Assembly: GCA_031180725.1 (NCBI GenBank)
Contig: JAPSLO010000002.1
Location: 516,925-580,924 of the forward strand
Direction of reading: 5' to 3'
Length of the DNA: 64,000 nt
DNA from: Roseomonas sp.
GTDB lineage: Bacteria; Pseudomonadota; Alphaproteobacteria; Acetobacterales; Acetobacteraceae
In this document: one piece after another, positions 38,179 to 47,328 of the stretch
Numbering within the stretch: position 1 is the first letter of the stretch
How the letters are laid out: each line of letters begins with the position of its first letter
The notes under the pieces: model-generated
The model's input: only the letters and a program-made list of their open reading frames with translations
The model's database searches: none
Told to the model about the DNA's origin: nothing
Position numbers and translations under genes: made by a program

Positions 38179-39044
38179 GCGCGGCGCGCGCCCGCCATCT
38201 GCGGCAGGCCGATGGCGCCAAGCGACAGGCGCAGCCCATCCTCCAACTCTGCCGCGATGCGCAGCGCCACCGGCGCCGCGGCCGCGACGAAATCCGCCAC
38301 CGGCTGGCGCGTGGACGCGACAGTCAGGCTGATCCCCGCCACCGGCCGGCCCGCACCATCCAGCACCGGCGTCGCCACGGTGCGCAGCCCGTAGGCGTTC
38401 TCACCATCGGACACCGCGAAGCCCTGCGCCCGCACCGCCTTCAGCCGCGCCAGCAGGTCGCCGAGATCCGTCAGCGTGCGCTCCGACAGCTTCACGCGCT
38501 CCACCGCCTGCAGATGCGCCGCCTGTTCGCCCTCGGGCAGCCAGGCCAGGATCGCCTGGCCCAGCGCAGTGGCATAGGCGCCGACGCGCGTGCCCGGCCG
38601 TCGCACCACGCCGTGGCGCTCCAGGCCCGCCTCGACCCGCGCCAGATAGACCACCTGCCCCGCATCCAGCGCACCCAGCGAGGCGGCGTCGGCCACATCC
38701 GGCACCACTTCGCGCAGCAGCGGGGTGGCGTGTTCCGGCAGGTCGCCAGCCGAAAGCGCGGCGAAGCCCAGTTCCAGGCAGCGCAGCGTCAGTCGCCAGC
38801 GCCGGCTGCCCGGCACGCTGCGGAGATAACCGAGATCGGCGAGCGTATGGATCAGCCGAAAGGCGGTGCCGCGATCCAGCCCGGCGCGGCCGGCCACATC
38901 GGCGACGGTCAGCTCGGTCGCGCCGGGGCCGAAGGCCTTCAGCACCGCGAAGACCTTGGCGACGGACTGCACCTGGTTCTTCGGGTTGGCTGCGCCCTGC
39001 GCGCGCAAGGCGCGCTTACCCGCCTCTTCGTGACCCTCCGGCAC
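38175..39044 (-). CDS. IclR-family regulator
   Basis: 289 aa from a GTG at 39044 with GGGAGGGG a little upstream. The winged helix-turn-helix is at about 28-85 (VQSVAKVFAVLKAFG; TVADVAGRAGLDRGTAFRLIHTL). A GAF-like IclR effector domain follows. It leads the acid-sugar operon, and two palindromes at 39090 and 39132 lie in front, indicating autoregulation and control of the whole unit. Confidence 0.9.
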   Translation of the reverse strand: MPEGHEEAGKRALRAQGAANPKNQVQSVAKVFAVLKAFGPGATELTVADVAGRAGLDRGTAFRLIHTLADLGYLRSVPGSRRWRLTLRCLELGFAALSAGDLPEHATPLLREVVPDVADAASLGALDAGQVVYLARVEAGLERHGVVRRPGTRVGAYATALGQAILAWLPEGEQAAHLQAVERVKLSERTLTDLGDLLARLKAVRAQGFAVSDGENAYGLRTVATPVLDGAGRPVAGISLTVASTRQPVADFVAAAAPVALRIAAELEDGLRLSLGAIGLPQMAGARRA

Positions 39045-39089
39045 GCTGCCCTGCCCCCTCCCGCCTGGCCTGTTGCACGGCCTATCGCT

Positions 39090-39104
39090 GTTCGGAATCC
39101 GAAC
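39090..39104. promoter_or_regulatory. IclR-like operator, proximal
   Basis: GTTCGGAATCCGAAC: 6-bp arms around AAT, 46 bp upstream of the IclR start. The same GTTCGG/CCGAAC half-sites occur in the distal palindrome. Confidence 0.72.
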
Positions 39105-39131
39105 TTACGCCCGGACACCCATGATCGGTAT

Positions 39132-39147
39132 CCGAACATATGTTCGG
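39132..39147. promoter_or_regulatory. IclR-like operator, distal
   Basis: CCGAACATATGTTCGG is a perfect 16-bp palindrome. Its centre is about 42 bp from that of the proximal site, close to four helical turns, so dimers would bind the same DNA face. Confidence 0.72.
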
Positions 39148-39253
39148 AACAGAGATATGGCTACCGGCTTGGGCGGGCTGTGGTCAAGGGTCCGCTGCGC
39201 CCTCTCGCCTGTTGGCCATCGGCCTGCTCCCTCCGGCGCCTCCGGGCGCAGCA

Positions 39254-40003
39254 TCACAGCGAGGCGCCGCCGCAGACGATGATCTGCTGGCCAGTGATGG
39301 CACCGGCCTCGGGCCCCAACAGGAAGGCGGTCAGCGCGGCCACCTCCTCGGGCGAGACCAGCCGGCCGATCGGCGGCAGCTTCGGCGGCGTGCCGGCGCG
39401 CGCGGGGTCGCGCAGCATGGGCGTATCCGTCGCGGCGGGAGCAACGACATTCACCGTGATGCCCCGCGGCGCCAGCTCGGCCGCCCAGGCGCGGGCCATC
39501 GCCACCAGCGCGGCCTTGCTCGCGCCATACTGGCTGCGCCCAGCGATGCCCATGGCGCCGCGGCTGCCGATCAGCACCACCCGGCCGCCATCCGGCATGG
39601 CGGGCACCAGCAGATCCGCCAGCCGCGCCGCGGCATCCACATGCAGCCGCCACAGCGTCTCGCCCGCCGCATGGTCCAGCTCGCCCAGCCGGCCGCCGCG
39701 CATCAGCCCGGCGGCATGCACCAGCGCATCGACCCGGAGTCCGGCGAGCGCCGCTGGCAGCGCGGCGGTGTCCATCAGATCCACGGGGCGATGCGTATAG
39801 CCGGGCTCAGGCCGACGCGGATCGGTGCGGCTCAGCCCGGTGACGCGCCAGCCCTCCCGCAGCAGGCGCGCGACGATGGCGGCCCCGATGCCGGAACTGG
39901 CGCCGCTGACCACGGCATGGCGCCCCGCCGCAACCGGTCCGGGCCGGGGCGGTGCGTCCTCGGCCGGCCGGGAGGGCGAGTCCGGGGACTGCTGGTGCGG
40001 CAT
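39254..40003 (-). CDS. Short-chain dehydrogenase/reductase 1
   Basis: 249 aa from the ATG at 40003. The cofactor loop is VVSGASSGIGAAIV, with NAG-like position HAAGL. The catalytic pair is YGASK (about 158-162), and the C-terminal DTPM and GQQIIVCGGASL are typical of classical SDRs. A Pro-rich 25-residue N-terminal extension is present. Substrate unknown. It is divergent from a Bug receptor gene at 40158. Confidence 0.88.
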   Translation of the reverse strand: MPHQQSPDSPSRPAEDAPPRPGPVAAGRHAVVSGASSGIGAAIVARLLREGWRVTGLSRTDPRRPEPGYTHRPVDLMDTAALPAALAGLRVDALVHAAGLMRGGRLGELDHAAGETLWRLHVDAAARLADLLVPAMPDGGRVVLIGSRGAMGIAGRSQYGASKAALVAMARAWAAELAPRGITVNVVAPAATDTPMLRDPARAGTPPKLPPIGRLVSPEEVAALTAFLLGPEAGAITGQQIIVCGGASL

Positions 40004-40059
40004 TCTGTCGACTCCTGCTGCGGTGGCGCGCAGGCTGCGCCGCCATCCTGCCGCCCGTC

Positions 40060-40073
40060 GAGGGGCGCCCCTC
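40060..40073. promoter_or_regulatory. 14-bp palindrome in a divergent intergenic region
   Basis: GAGGGGCGCCCCTC is perfectly symmetric and lies between the SDR start (40003, minus) and the Bug receptor start (40158, plus). It may be an operator or simply GC-rich chance. Confidence 0.35.
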
Positions 40074-40157
40074 TTGCGCGGCAGGCGACGGGGGCGGAGT
40101 TTGTAACCAACATTGCACCGAATTCGGGGGCGCAGCCAGGATGAGCGGGAGGGGAAG

Positions 40158-41171
40158 ATGCATGCCAAGGCCAGCATCCGCGCGCCGCGCCGCGCGCTGA
40201 TCGTCGCCACGCTGGCGCTGCCCGCCCTGCGCCGCGCCGGGGCCCAGCCACAGACCGCACCCGGATGGACGCCCAGCCGCCCGATCCGCGTCATCGTCCC
40301 CTTTCCGCCCGGCCAGGCCAACGACATCTACGCCAGGCTCATCGCGGAGAAGACCGGCGACCTCGTTTGGCCCCAGCACCGGATGGTGGTGGAGAACCGC
40401 GCCGGCGCCGGCGGCACCATCGGCATGGAAGCCGCCGCGCAGGCGGCGCCGGATGGCCACACCCTGGTCTTCGGCAGCCTGGCGACGCTGGCCATCAACC
40501 CCGCCATCCGCCGCAACCTGCCCTATGACCCCGAGCGCGACTTCACGCCGATCCTGCGCGTTTTCGAAGGCGCGCTGGTGCTGGTGGTACCGGCGGATGG
40601 CCCGGATGCCGACCTGCCGGCCCTGATCGCGCGCGCCCGGCGCGAGGTGCTGGACTATGCCAGCTCCGGCCCCGGCTCCACCGCGCAGATGGCCAGCGAG
40701 CTGTTCCTTCAGGGCATCGGCGCCGGCGCCAGCCATGTGCCCTATCGCGGCAGCACCGCGGCGCTGACCGATGTGATGGCCGGCGCGGTGGACTTCGCCT
40801 TCGAGAGCACGGCCGCCGCCATGCCCCTGGTGCGCCAAGGGCTGCTGCGGGCGCTCGCGATCACCAGCGCCACGCGCCAGGACGGGCTGGCGGAGATCCC
40901 GACAGTGGAGGAGGCGGCGCCCCTGCCGGGCTACGCCGCCTATGGCGCCGGCGGTTTCCTGGCCCCGGCACGCACTCCGGCCGCGGTGATCGCCGCGCTG
41001 CATGAGGGGCTGGCCACGGCCATGGAACACCCCGCCGTGGGCGCGCGCATCCGGGAAACCGGCGCGGTGCCCCTGGCGGAAGGGCCGGATGGCTTTGCCA
41101 CCTTCATCCGCCGCGAACTCGACAAATGGCGCGAGGTGGCGCAGCGCGGCGGGATCAGGCTGGATCCCTGA
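40158..41171 (+). CDS. Tripartite tricarboxylate (Bug/TctC) receptor 3
   Basis: 337 aa from the ATG at 40158, preceded by GGGAGGGGAAG. Signal region RAPRRALIVATLALPALRRAGAQ (span). Mature start RPIRVIVPFPPGQANDIYAR and ENRAGAGGTIGMEAAAQAAPDGHTL (span) give the family. It is next to, and convergent with, another Bug receptor. Ligand unknown; no TctAB nearby. Confidence 0.9.
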   Translation: MHAKASIRAPRRALIVATLALPALRRAGAQPQTAPGWTPSRPIRVIVPFPPGQANDIYARLIAEKTGDLVWPQHRMVVENRAGAGGTIGMEAAAQAAPDGHTLVFGSLATLAINPAIRRNLPYDPERDFTPILRVFEGALVLVVPADGPDADLPALIARARREVLDYASSGPGSTAQMASELFLQGIGAGASHVPYRGSTAALTDVMAGAVDFAFESTAAAMPLVRQGLLRALAITSATRQDGLAEIPTVEEAAPLPGYAAYGAGGFLAPARTPAAVIAALHEGLATAMEHPAVGARIRETGAVPLAEGPDGFATFIRRELDKWREVAQRGGIRLDP

Positions 41172-41197
41172 AAGAGGACGGGCTTCGCCCTTCCCGT

Positions 41198-42196
41198 TCA
41201 GTCCGCCCTGGCATTCGCCAGTCGCACGATGGCAGGCCAGCGCGCGGCCTCGCTGCGCACCAGTTCGGCGAAGGTCGCCGGCGTGCCGCCGCGCAGCTCG
41301 AAACCCTGGGATACCAGGCCCTCCGCCACTTCGGGCTTGGCCAGCGCTTCGGAGAAGGCTGCATTCAGGCGGTTCACGATCGGCTCCGGCGTGCCGGCCG
41401 GCACCAGAATGCCCTGCCAGGTCACCACGTCGAAGCTGTCCAGCCCGGCCTCCGCCATGGTCGGCACATGGGGCAGCGCGCTGTTGCGGGCGAGCGAGGT
41501 GACCGCCAGCGCCTTCAGCCGTCCGCCGCGGATATGCTCGATCGCCGCCGGCAGCGTCACCAGCAGCGCATCCAGATGGCCGGCCACCACATCGATCACG
41601 GCAGGCCCGCCGCCACGATAGGGCACATGGGTGAAGGTCACGCCAGTGCGCTGAGTCAGCACCGCGCCGGCCAGATGGCCGATCGAGCCATTGCCCTGCG
41701 AACCCATGCTCATCGTCCCGCCCGCCGCGCGCGCGGCATCGAGGAAGCCGGCCAGGTCGGTTGCGCGGTGGCTGGGATGCACCACCAGCACCTGGGGCGC
41801 GCGCACCAGCTCGATCACCGCGGTGAAGTCGCGCACCGGGTCGAAGCCGACGCGGGGGTAGACCGAGGGATTGATCGTCAGCGGGTCGGAGCCGACCAGC
41901 AGCGTCAGCCCGTCCGGCCGCGCACGGGCCACCAGCTCGAAGGCCAGGTTGGAGCCGGCGCCCGGGTGGTTCTCCGCCACCACGGACTGGCCGAGGGCGG
42001 GGCTGATGGCACGGGCGAAGGTGCGGCCCAGGATGTCCAGGCTGCCGCCCGGCGCCACCGGGATGATGACCCGCAGCGGCCGGTCGGGCCAGGCGCCCGG
42101 GCCCTGCGCCCATGCGAAGCCGGGCAGCGCCGCTGCGGCCAGGGAAAGCAGCGCGCGCCTGGTGGGGGCCGCGCTGAGGGTATCGGGGATGCTCAT
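41198..42196 (-). CDS. Tripartite tricarboxylate (Bug/TctC) receptor 4
   Basis: 332 aa from the ATG at 42196. A TTG 36 nt upstream is in frame but the ATG better fits the signal peptide. Tat-style signal TRRALLSLAAAALPGFAWAQ. Mature signatures RPLRVIIPVAPGGSLDILGR and ENHPGAGSNLAFELVARARPDGLTLL (span). It is divergent from an Lrp-type regulator, which probably controls it through the site at 42199-42243. Confidence 0.9.
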   Translation of the reverse strand: MSIPDTLSAAPTRRALLSLAAAALPGFAWAQGPGAWPDRPLRVIIPVAPGGSLDILGRTFARAISPALGQSVVAENHPGAGSNLAFELVARARPDGLTLLVGSDPLTINPSVYPRVGFDPVRDFTAVIELVRAPQVLVVHPSHRATDLAGFLDAARAAGGTMSMGSQGNGSIGHLAGAVLTQRTGVTFTHVPYRGGGPAVIDVVAGHLDALLVTLPAAIEHIRGGRLKALAVTSLARNSALPHVPTMAEAGLDSFDVVTWQGILVPAGTPEPIVNRLNAAFSEALAKPEVAEGLVSQGFELRGGTPATFAELVRSEAARWPAIVRLANARAD

Positions 42197-42198
42197 GG

Positions 42199-42243
42199 AA
42201 ATCTTTTCTGCGTAGCGGCGAAAAGGATGCAAGCGAAAGATTT
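42199..42243. promoter_or_regulatory. Inverted AAATCTTT/AAAGATTT pair (possible Lrp-type site)
   Basis: AAATCTTT (42199-42206) and AAAGATTT (42236-42243) are perfect inverted 8-mers with centres 37 bp apart in an AT-rich patch of the 86-bp divergent gap. Lrp/AsnC octamers often contact such spaced sites. Confidence 0.5.
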
Positions 42244-42282
42244 TTGTGCTCTATGCCGCCCCGAATTCAGCATGGGAGTCGC

Positions 42283-42756
42283 ATGATGGCCGCCGGCGTG
42301 GAGTTGGATCGCATTGACCGCGAAATCCTCCGCCTGCTGATGCAGGACGCCTCCCGCTCCCTGGCGGAAATTGCGGGCGAGGTCGGGCTGACGCCCACCC
42401 CCTGCTGGAAGCGTATCAAGCGGATGGAGGAGGCCGGGGTCATCACCGGCCGCGTCGCCCTGGTGGATGCCGAGAAGGTGGGCCTGCCCATCTCGGTCTT
42501 CGTGGCGGTGGAAACCGGTGACCATTCCGCCGACTGGATCAGCCGTTTCGCCGCCGCCGTCGAAAGCCTGCCGGAGATCGTGGAATGCTGGCGGCTGGGC
42601 GGCGACGTGGACTACCTGCTGCGCGTCGTCGTGCCGGACATGGCAGGCTACGACGCCTTCTACCGCAGGTTCGTCGCCGCGGTGCCCGCACTTCGGAAAG
42701 TGACCGGTCGCTTCGCCATGGAACGCGTGAAGGGCACCACCGCACTGCCGATTTGA
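42283..42756 (+). CDS. Lrp/AsnC-family regulator
   Basis: 157 aa from the ATG at 42283; the adjacent ATG at 42286 has a better distance from GGGAG. The HTH is at about 8-60 (LDRIDREILRLLMQDASRS; ALAEIAGEVGLTPTPCWKRIKRMEEAGVI as span). A RAM effector domain follows, with GDVDYLLRVVVPDMAGYDAF. It is divergent from Bug receptor 4, its likely target. Confidence 0.92.
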   Translation: MMAAGVELDRIDREILRLLMQDASRSLAEIAGEVGLTPTPCWKRIKRMEEAGVITGRVALVDAEKVGLPISVFVAVETGDHSADWISRFAAAVESLPEIVECWRLGGDVDYLLRVVVPDMAGYDAFYRRFVAAVPALRKVTGRFAMERVKGTTALPI

Positions 42757-42806
42757 GTCGCGGGACCGGTTTCGCGACGGGGACATGAAGGATAGAAGCG
42801 GCGGCC

Positions 42807-43481
42807 ATGGCTGCCGCACACATATCCCGTCCGGTCCGCATTGCCCCCTCGCTGCTCGCCGCCGATTTCGCTCGGCTGGGCGAGGAAGTCCGCGCCGTGG
42901 AAGCCGCCGGCGCGGACTGGCTCCACCTCGACATCATGGATGGGCACTTCGTGCCCAACATCTCCTTCGGGCCCGGGCTGGTGAAGGCGCTGCGCCCGCA
43001 TGCACGCATTCCCTTCGACGTCCATCTGATGATCGCCCCGGCCGATCCCTATCTGGCGGCCTTCGCCGAGGCGGGGGCGGACCTGATCAGCCTGCACCCG
43101 GAAGCCGGGCCGCATCTGCACCGCTCGCTCCAGACCATCCGGGGCCTAGGGAAGAAGGCTGGGGTGGTGCTGAATCCGGCCACCCCCGTCTCGGCCGTGG
43201 AGAATGTGCTGGACCTCTGTGACCTGGTGCTGGTGATGTCGGTCAATCCAGGCTTCGGCGGGCAGAGCTTCATCCGCTCCCAGCTCGGCAAGATCGCGGC
43301 GCTGCGCGCGATGATCACGGCGACCGGCCGTGACATCGCGCTGCAGGTGGATGGCGGCGTCACGCCGGAGACGGCGCCGGATTGCATCGCCGCCGGGGCC
43401 GATGTGCTGGTGGCGGGCACCGCGGTGTTCGGCCGGCCGGACTACGCCGCCGCGATCCGCGCCGTCCGGGGGGTTGGCTGA
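42807..43481 (+). CDS. rpe: Ribulose-phosphate 3-epimerase
   Basis: 224 aa, the normal length. TIM-barrel motifs: [12 protein letters not shown], catalytic Asp in [30 protein letters not shown], and the phosphate-binding QVDGGV then VAGTAVFG. It interconverts ribulose-5-phosphate and xylulose-5-phosphate. It overlaps the start of the heparinase-like gene (TGATG), suggesting co-translation. Confidence 0.95.
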   Translation: MAAAHISRPVRIAPSLLAADFARLGEEVRAVEAAGADWLHLDIMDGHFVPNISFGPGLVKALRPHARIPFDVHLMIAPADPYLAAFAEAGADLISLHPEAGPHLHRSLQTIRGLGKKAGVVLNPATPVSAVENVLDLCDLVLVMSVNPGFGGQSFIRSQLGKIAALRAMITATGRDIALQVDGGVTPETAPDCIAAGADVLVAGTAVFGRPDYAAAIRAVRGVG

Positions 43482-45124
43482 TGTCGGGCATCCTGCGCGG
43501 CGCCCGCCGCATCCTGGCGAACCTGAAGCCCATCCGGGTGCCGGATGGGCCGGCGCGTGCCTTCCGCGACCTCTGGCCCGGCGACGCGGCGCGCGGCGTG
43601 CGCCTGCTGCGCGGCGAATACGAGGCGATGGGCACCGTCCGCCCGCTGCGGCCGGCCGAGGCCGATGGCGCGGCCGACTGGGGCCCCGGGGCCGGTTCCC
43701 CAACCTGGCGGGCCGCCGTCCACGGCTTTGCCTGGCTGCGCGACCTGCGGGCGCTCGGCACCGATGCGGCGCGGCTGCGCGGCCGCGCGCTGACCGCGGA
43801 CTGGCTAGCCCTGCCTGGCGACCCGCTGGCCGAGGCGCCGGAAGTGGCCGGCGCGCGCATTTCCGCCTGGCTTGGCCACTGGGATTTCCTGGCAGCCACC
43901 GCGGATGACGGCTTCCGAAAGGCGCTGATGCAGCGCATGGCGCAGGATGCCCGCGACGTGGTGGCCGGACTGCCGGCGGAAGCCGCCCATCGCGGCGCGC
44001 TGGTGGCGCTGAAGGGCGGCATGGCCGCGGCCGTGGCGCTGGAGGAGGAGGCCTGGCTCGCCCGCTGCGTGCGCTTCCTGCCGCAGGAGATCGAGCGCCA
44101 GTTCCACGCCGATGGCGGCCATGTGGAGCGCAGCCCCTGCCAGCTTCTGGCCGCGCTGCAGGACCTGGTGGAGATCCGCAACCTGCTGCATGGCGCCGGG
44201 GTGGAGGCGCCGATGGTGCTGGCGACGGTGATGGACCGCGCGGCCCCTGCCCTGCGCCTGATGCGCCACGCCGATGGCGGCCTGGCGATGTTCAACGGCA
44301 CGCGGGAGGAGCAGCCGGCGCTGATCGACCTGGTGCTGACCCAGGCGCAGTCCCGCGGCCGCGCCCCCTCCGCCTTGCCGGAGACCGGCTTCCATCGCCT
44401 GGCGGCGAGCCGAACGCTGGTGCTGGTGGATTGCGGCGCCCCCCCGCCGGCGCGGCGCGACGCCTCGGCCGGCGGCCTGCCCCGCGGCGCCGACCGCTTC
44501 GCCCATGCCGGGACACTCAGCTTCGAGATGTCGGTGGGCAAGGACCGGGTGATCGTGAATTGCGGCGCCGCCCCGGCGGCGGAAGGCGAATGGCGCGACG
44601 CGCTGCGCGCCACCGCCGCCCATTCGACCATGGTGCTGGCCGACACCAATTCCAGCGAGCTGCGCCCGGAGGGCCTCGGCCGTCGGGTGGAGAATGTGGA
44701 GGCCGACCGCCAGGAGGCGAACGGCGCCCAGTGGCTGGAAGCCACCCATGATGGCTGGATGCGCCAGTTCGGTCTGCGTCACCGCCGCCGGCTCTATTTG
44801 TCCGAATCTGGCGACGACCTGCGCGGCGAGGACGTTCTGGAAGGCGACCGCGAAGTCCAGGTGCCGGGCTTCGTGCTGCGTTTCCATCTGCATCCGGCGG
44901 TGGTTGCCAGCCTGCAGCAGGACGAGGCCGGGGTGCTGCTGCGCCTGCCTTCCGGTGTCGGCTGGCGGCTGCGCGCCAAGAGCGCGCGGGTGGCGGTGGA
45001 GGAGAGCATCTACCTGGCCGCCGAGCCGCGCCGCAGCCAGCAGGTGGCACTCTATGCCGAAGCCGGCGCGGCCAGCGTGCAATGGGCGCTCAGCCGCGTC
45101 AGCATGGGCGGCGAGGCGGATTGA
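43481..45124 (+). CDS. Heparinase II/III-family protein
   Basis: 547 aa. A helical toroid-like N-terminal half (about 1-300) has FHADGGHVERSPCQLLAALQDL, and a beta-rich C-terminal half has HSTMVLADTNSSELR and LYLSESGDDLRGEDVLEG. This is the arrangement of alginate/heparin lyase-like proteins of alphaproteobacteria, in which the gene commonly follows rpe. No signal peptide is visible. It may cleave or edit a uronic-acid-containing polymer. The GT4 gene follows 34 bp later. Confidence 0.85.
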   Translation: MSGILRGARRILANLKPIRVPDGPARAFRDLWPGDAARGVRLLRGEYEAMGTVRPLRPAEADGAADWGPGAGSPTWRAAVHGFAWLRDLRALGTDAARLRGRALTADWLALPGDPLAEAPEVAGARISAWLGHWDFLAATADDGFRKALMQRMAQDARDVVAGLPAEAAHRGALVALKGGMAAAVALEEEAWLARCVRFLPQEIERQFHADGGHVERSPCQLLAALQDLVEIRNLLHGAGVEAPMVLATVMDRAAPALRLMRHADGGLAMFNGTREEQPALIDLVLTQAQSRGRAPSALPETGFHRLAASRTLVLVDCGAPPPARRDASAGGLPRGADRFAHAGTLSFEMSVGKDRVIVNCGAAPAAEGEWRDALRATAAHSTMVLADTNSSELRPEGLGRRVENVEADRQEANGAQWLEATHDGWMRQFGLRHRRRLYLSESGDDLRGEDVLEGDREVQVPGFVLRFHLHPAVVASLQQDEAGVLLRLPSGVGWRLRAKSARVAVEESIYLAAEPRRSQQVALYAEAGAASVQWALSRVSMGGEAD

Positions 45125-45158
45125 GGCGGCGCCGCGCCGCCCATCCCTCGCCCTGGCC

Positions 45159-46271
45159 ATGAAGATCCTGGAAGTCACCAATGTGGACTTCTCGCTGCGG
45201 CACTTCCTGCTGCCGCTGATGCGCGGCCTGCGCGCGCGCGGGCATGAGGTGATGGGCGTCTGCGCCGAGGGCCCGCTGCTCGACCTGCCCCGCGCCGAAG
45301 GCTTCCGGATCGCCACGCCCCCCATGGCGCGCAGCCTGAACCCGGTGGCACAGGCGAAGTCCCTGGCCGCTCTGGTAGCGCTGATGCGGCGCGAGAAGCC
45401 CGACCTGGTGCATGCCCATATGCCGATCAGCGGTCTGCTGGCCCGCACGGCGGCGCGCATCGCGGGCGTGCCGCGCGTGGCCTATACCTGTCACGGTTTC
45501 CTGTTCAACCAGCCCGGCCCCTGGTGGCGGCGCAGCCTGTCCCTGGCCCTGGAACGCGCCGCCGGCCGCGTGACGGACACCTTCCTGACCGTCAGCGAGG
45601 AAGAGGCCGGCGATGCACGCCGCCTGCGCATCCACCCTGCCGCCACGCCGGTGCTGAACGGCCGCGATCCCGCCCGTTTCCACCCGGACCGCGCAGCACG
45701 CGCCGCGCTGCGGGCCGAGTTCGGCGCATCGGAGGAGGATTGCGTGGTCGTCGCAGTCTCTCGCCTGGTGCGGCACAAGGGCTACCCGGAACTGCTGGCC
45801 GCACTGCAGGAGACGCCGCCGAACTGCGTCCTCTGGGTGGTTGGCGAGCGCCTGGCCAGCGATCACGGCGAGGACCTGGAACCGTACTTCGCCAGCGCCG
45901 CCGCCGCGGTGGGGCGGCGCCTAGTGCGGCTGGGCTATCGCCACGACGTGCCGCGCATCCTGGCCGCTGCCGATGTCTTCTGCCTTCCCTCGCATTTCGA
46001 AGGCCTGCCCATGTCGGTGATCGAGGCGATGCTGACCGGCCTGCCGGTGATCGCCACGGATATCCGCGGCCCGCGCGAACAGGTGGTGCAGGGCGTGACC
46101 GGCCTGCTGGTGCCCCCCGGCAGCGTGCCGCCGCTGGCCGCTGCACTGACGCGCCTGGCCAGCGATTCGGCCTTGCGCGCCGCCATGGGCGAGGCGGGCC
46201 GCGCCCGGGCGATGGAGCGCTTCGACGAAGCGAAGATCGTGGCGCGCACGATTGATCTGCTGGGGGCGTGA
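45159..46271 (+). CDS. Glycosyltransferase family 4
   Basis: 370 aa from the ATG at 45159. The N-lobe starts MKILEVTNVDFSLRHFLLPLMRGLRARGHEV (span) with VHAHMPISGLLAR. The C-lobe has VSRLVRHKGYPELLAAL, then the nucleotide-sugar motif EGLPMSVIEAMLTGLPVIAT (span), and a GLLVPPG loop. It is a retaining GT-B enzyme that probably adds a sugar to a lipid- or polymer-linked glycan in the cytosol. Grouped with rpe and the heparinase-like gene. Confidence 0.92.
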   Translation: MKILEVTNVDFSLRHFLLPLMRGLRARGHEVMGVCAEGPLLDLPRAEGFRIATPPMARSLNPVAQAKSLAALVALMRREKPDLVHAHMPISGLLARTAARIAGVPRVAYTCHGFLFNQPGPWWRRSLSLALERAAGRVTDTFLTVSEEEAGDARRLRIHPAATPVLNGRDPARFHPDRAARAALRAEFGASEEDCVVVAVSRLVRHKGYPELLAALQETPPNCVLWVVGERLASDHGEDLEPYFASAAAAVGRRLVRLGYRHDVPRILAAADVFCLPSHFEGLPMSVIEAMLTGLPVIATDIRGPREQVVQGVTGLLVPPGSVPPLAAALTRLASDSALRAAMGEAGRARAMERFDEAKIVARTIDLLGA

Positions 46272-46332
46272 GGCGCGGGGTGGCGAGGTCATCCAGGGGC
46301 AGCGCCCCCGGAAGTCCTGCCCGCCCCGCAGC

Positions 46333-47295
46333 TCACTCCGCCAGCAGCCCCGCCATGCGCGCCAGTTCGCGCTTCGCTGCGACGTCGGCGCTCAGCGCCG
46401 CACCAAACTGCGCGGCGCTGGTCAGCACGCGGTCCATGCGGGTGGCGCGCAGCGTATCGGCCACGCGGGGATCGGTGGCGATGGTGGTGCATTCCGCCTC
46501 CAGCCGCTGGGCGATCGGCTGTGGCAGGCCCGCCGGGGCGATTAGGCCGCCGAAGACGGCTTCCTGCACCGGCACGCCCATCTCCCGCGCGGTCGGCACG
46601 GCGGGCAGTTCCGTGGCGCGCTCAGCGCCGAAGCTCATCAGCACGGGCAGCCCGGCGCCGAGCGCGCTGCCGGTACCCAGAACGCCCACCGTCACCTCAC
46701 CGCCCAACAGCGCGGTGCTGATGGGCGGGTCGCCACGGAAGGGGACGGGGTTGAACTGGATGCCGGTGGCACGCTGCAGGCCGAGCAGGATCCAGTGGGG
46801 CGGCGTGCCATTGCCGCCATAAGCCAGCGCGACGGCGCCCGGCTCCCGCCGCGCGCGCGCCAGCAGCTCCACCGCATCAGTCGGCCCGCCGCGGCTGGTC
46901 GCCAGCACATAGCCGCCGGAGAAGACCTGGCAGATCGGCTGGAAGCTGGCGAGGCTGTAACCGACATTGCGCACCAGCAGAGGCTGGGTGGTGATGGCGC
47001 CGGCCGGGAAGAAGCCCAGCGTATTGCCATCCGGCCGCGCCGTGGCCAGGGCGCGCGCGCCGATGGCGCCGGAGGCACCATCGCGGTTCACCACGGCCAC
47101 CGCCACCCCCAGCCGCTCGCCCAGCGCCTGTGCAAAGCCGCGCGCCACCACATCCACCACGCCGCCCGCGGGAAAAGGCACGACCACCTGAATCGGCCGG
47201 TCCGGCCAGGCCGCGGCGGGCCGTGCAAGACACAGGCCGAGGCCCAGCGTCAGCACGGCGCCCAGGGCGCGCCGGCCCCAGCTTCCTTTCGTCAT
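46333..47295 (-). CDS. Tripartite tricarboxylate (Bug/TctC) receptor 5
   Basis: 320 aa from the ATG at 47295, with GGAGGAAA upstream. Sec-type signal ending ARPAAAWP. Mature start RPIQVVVPFPAGGVVDVVAR. The family loop VNRDGASGAIGARALATARPDGNTL (span) departs slightly from NRxGAGG. It is the last gene of the gntR-gntR-SDR unit, 33 bp after the SDR. Ligand unknown. Confidence 0.9.
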   Translation of the reverse strand: MTKGSWGRRALGAVLTLGLGLCLARPAAAWPDRPIQVVVPFPAGGVVDVVARGFAQALGERLGVAVAVVNRDGASGAIGARALATARPDGNTLGFFPAGAITTQPLLVRNVGYSLASFQPICQVFSGGYVLATSRGGPTDAVELLARARREPGAVALAYGGNGTPPHWILLGLQRATGIQFNPVPFRGDPPISTALLGGEVTVGVLGTGSALGAGLPVLMSFGAERATELPAVPTAREMGVPVQEAVFGGLIAPAGLPQPIAQRLEAECTTIATDPRVADTLRATRMDRVLTSAAQFGAALSADVAAKRELARMAGLLAE

Positions 47296-47328
47296 ACGTT
47301 TCCTCCGGTTCTCATGCTGGGCTGCCAT

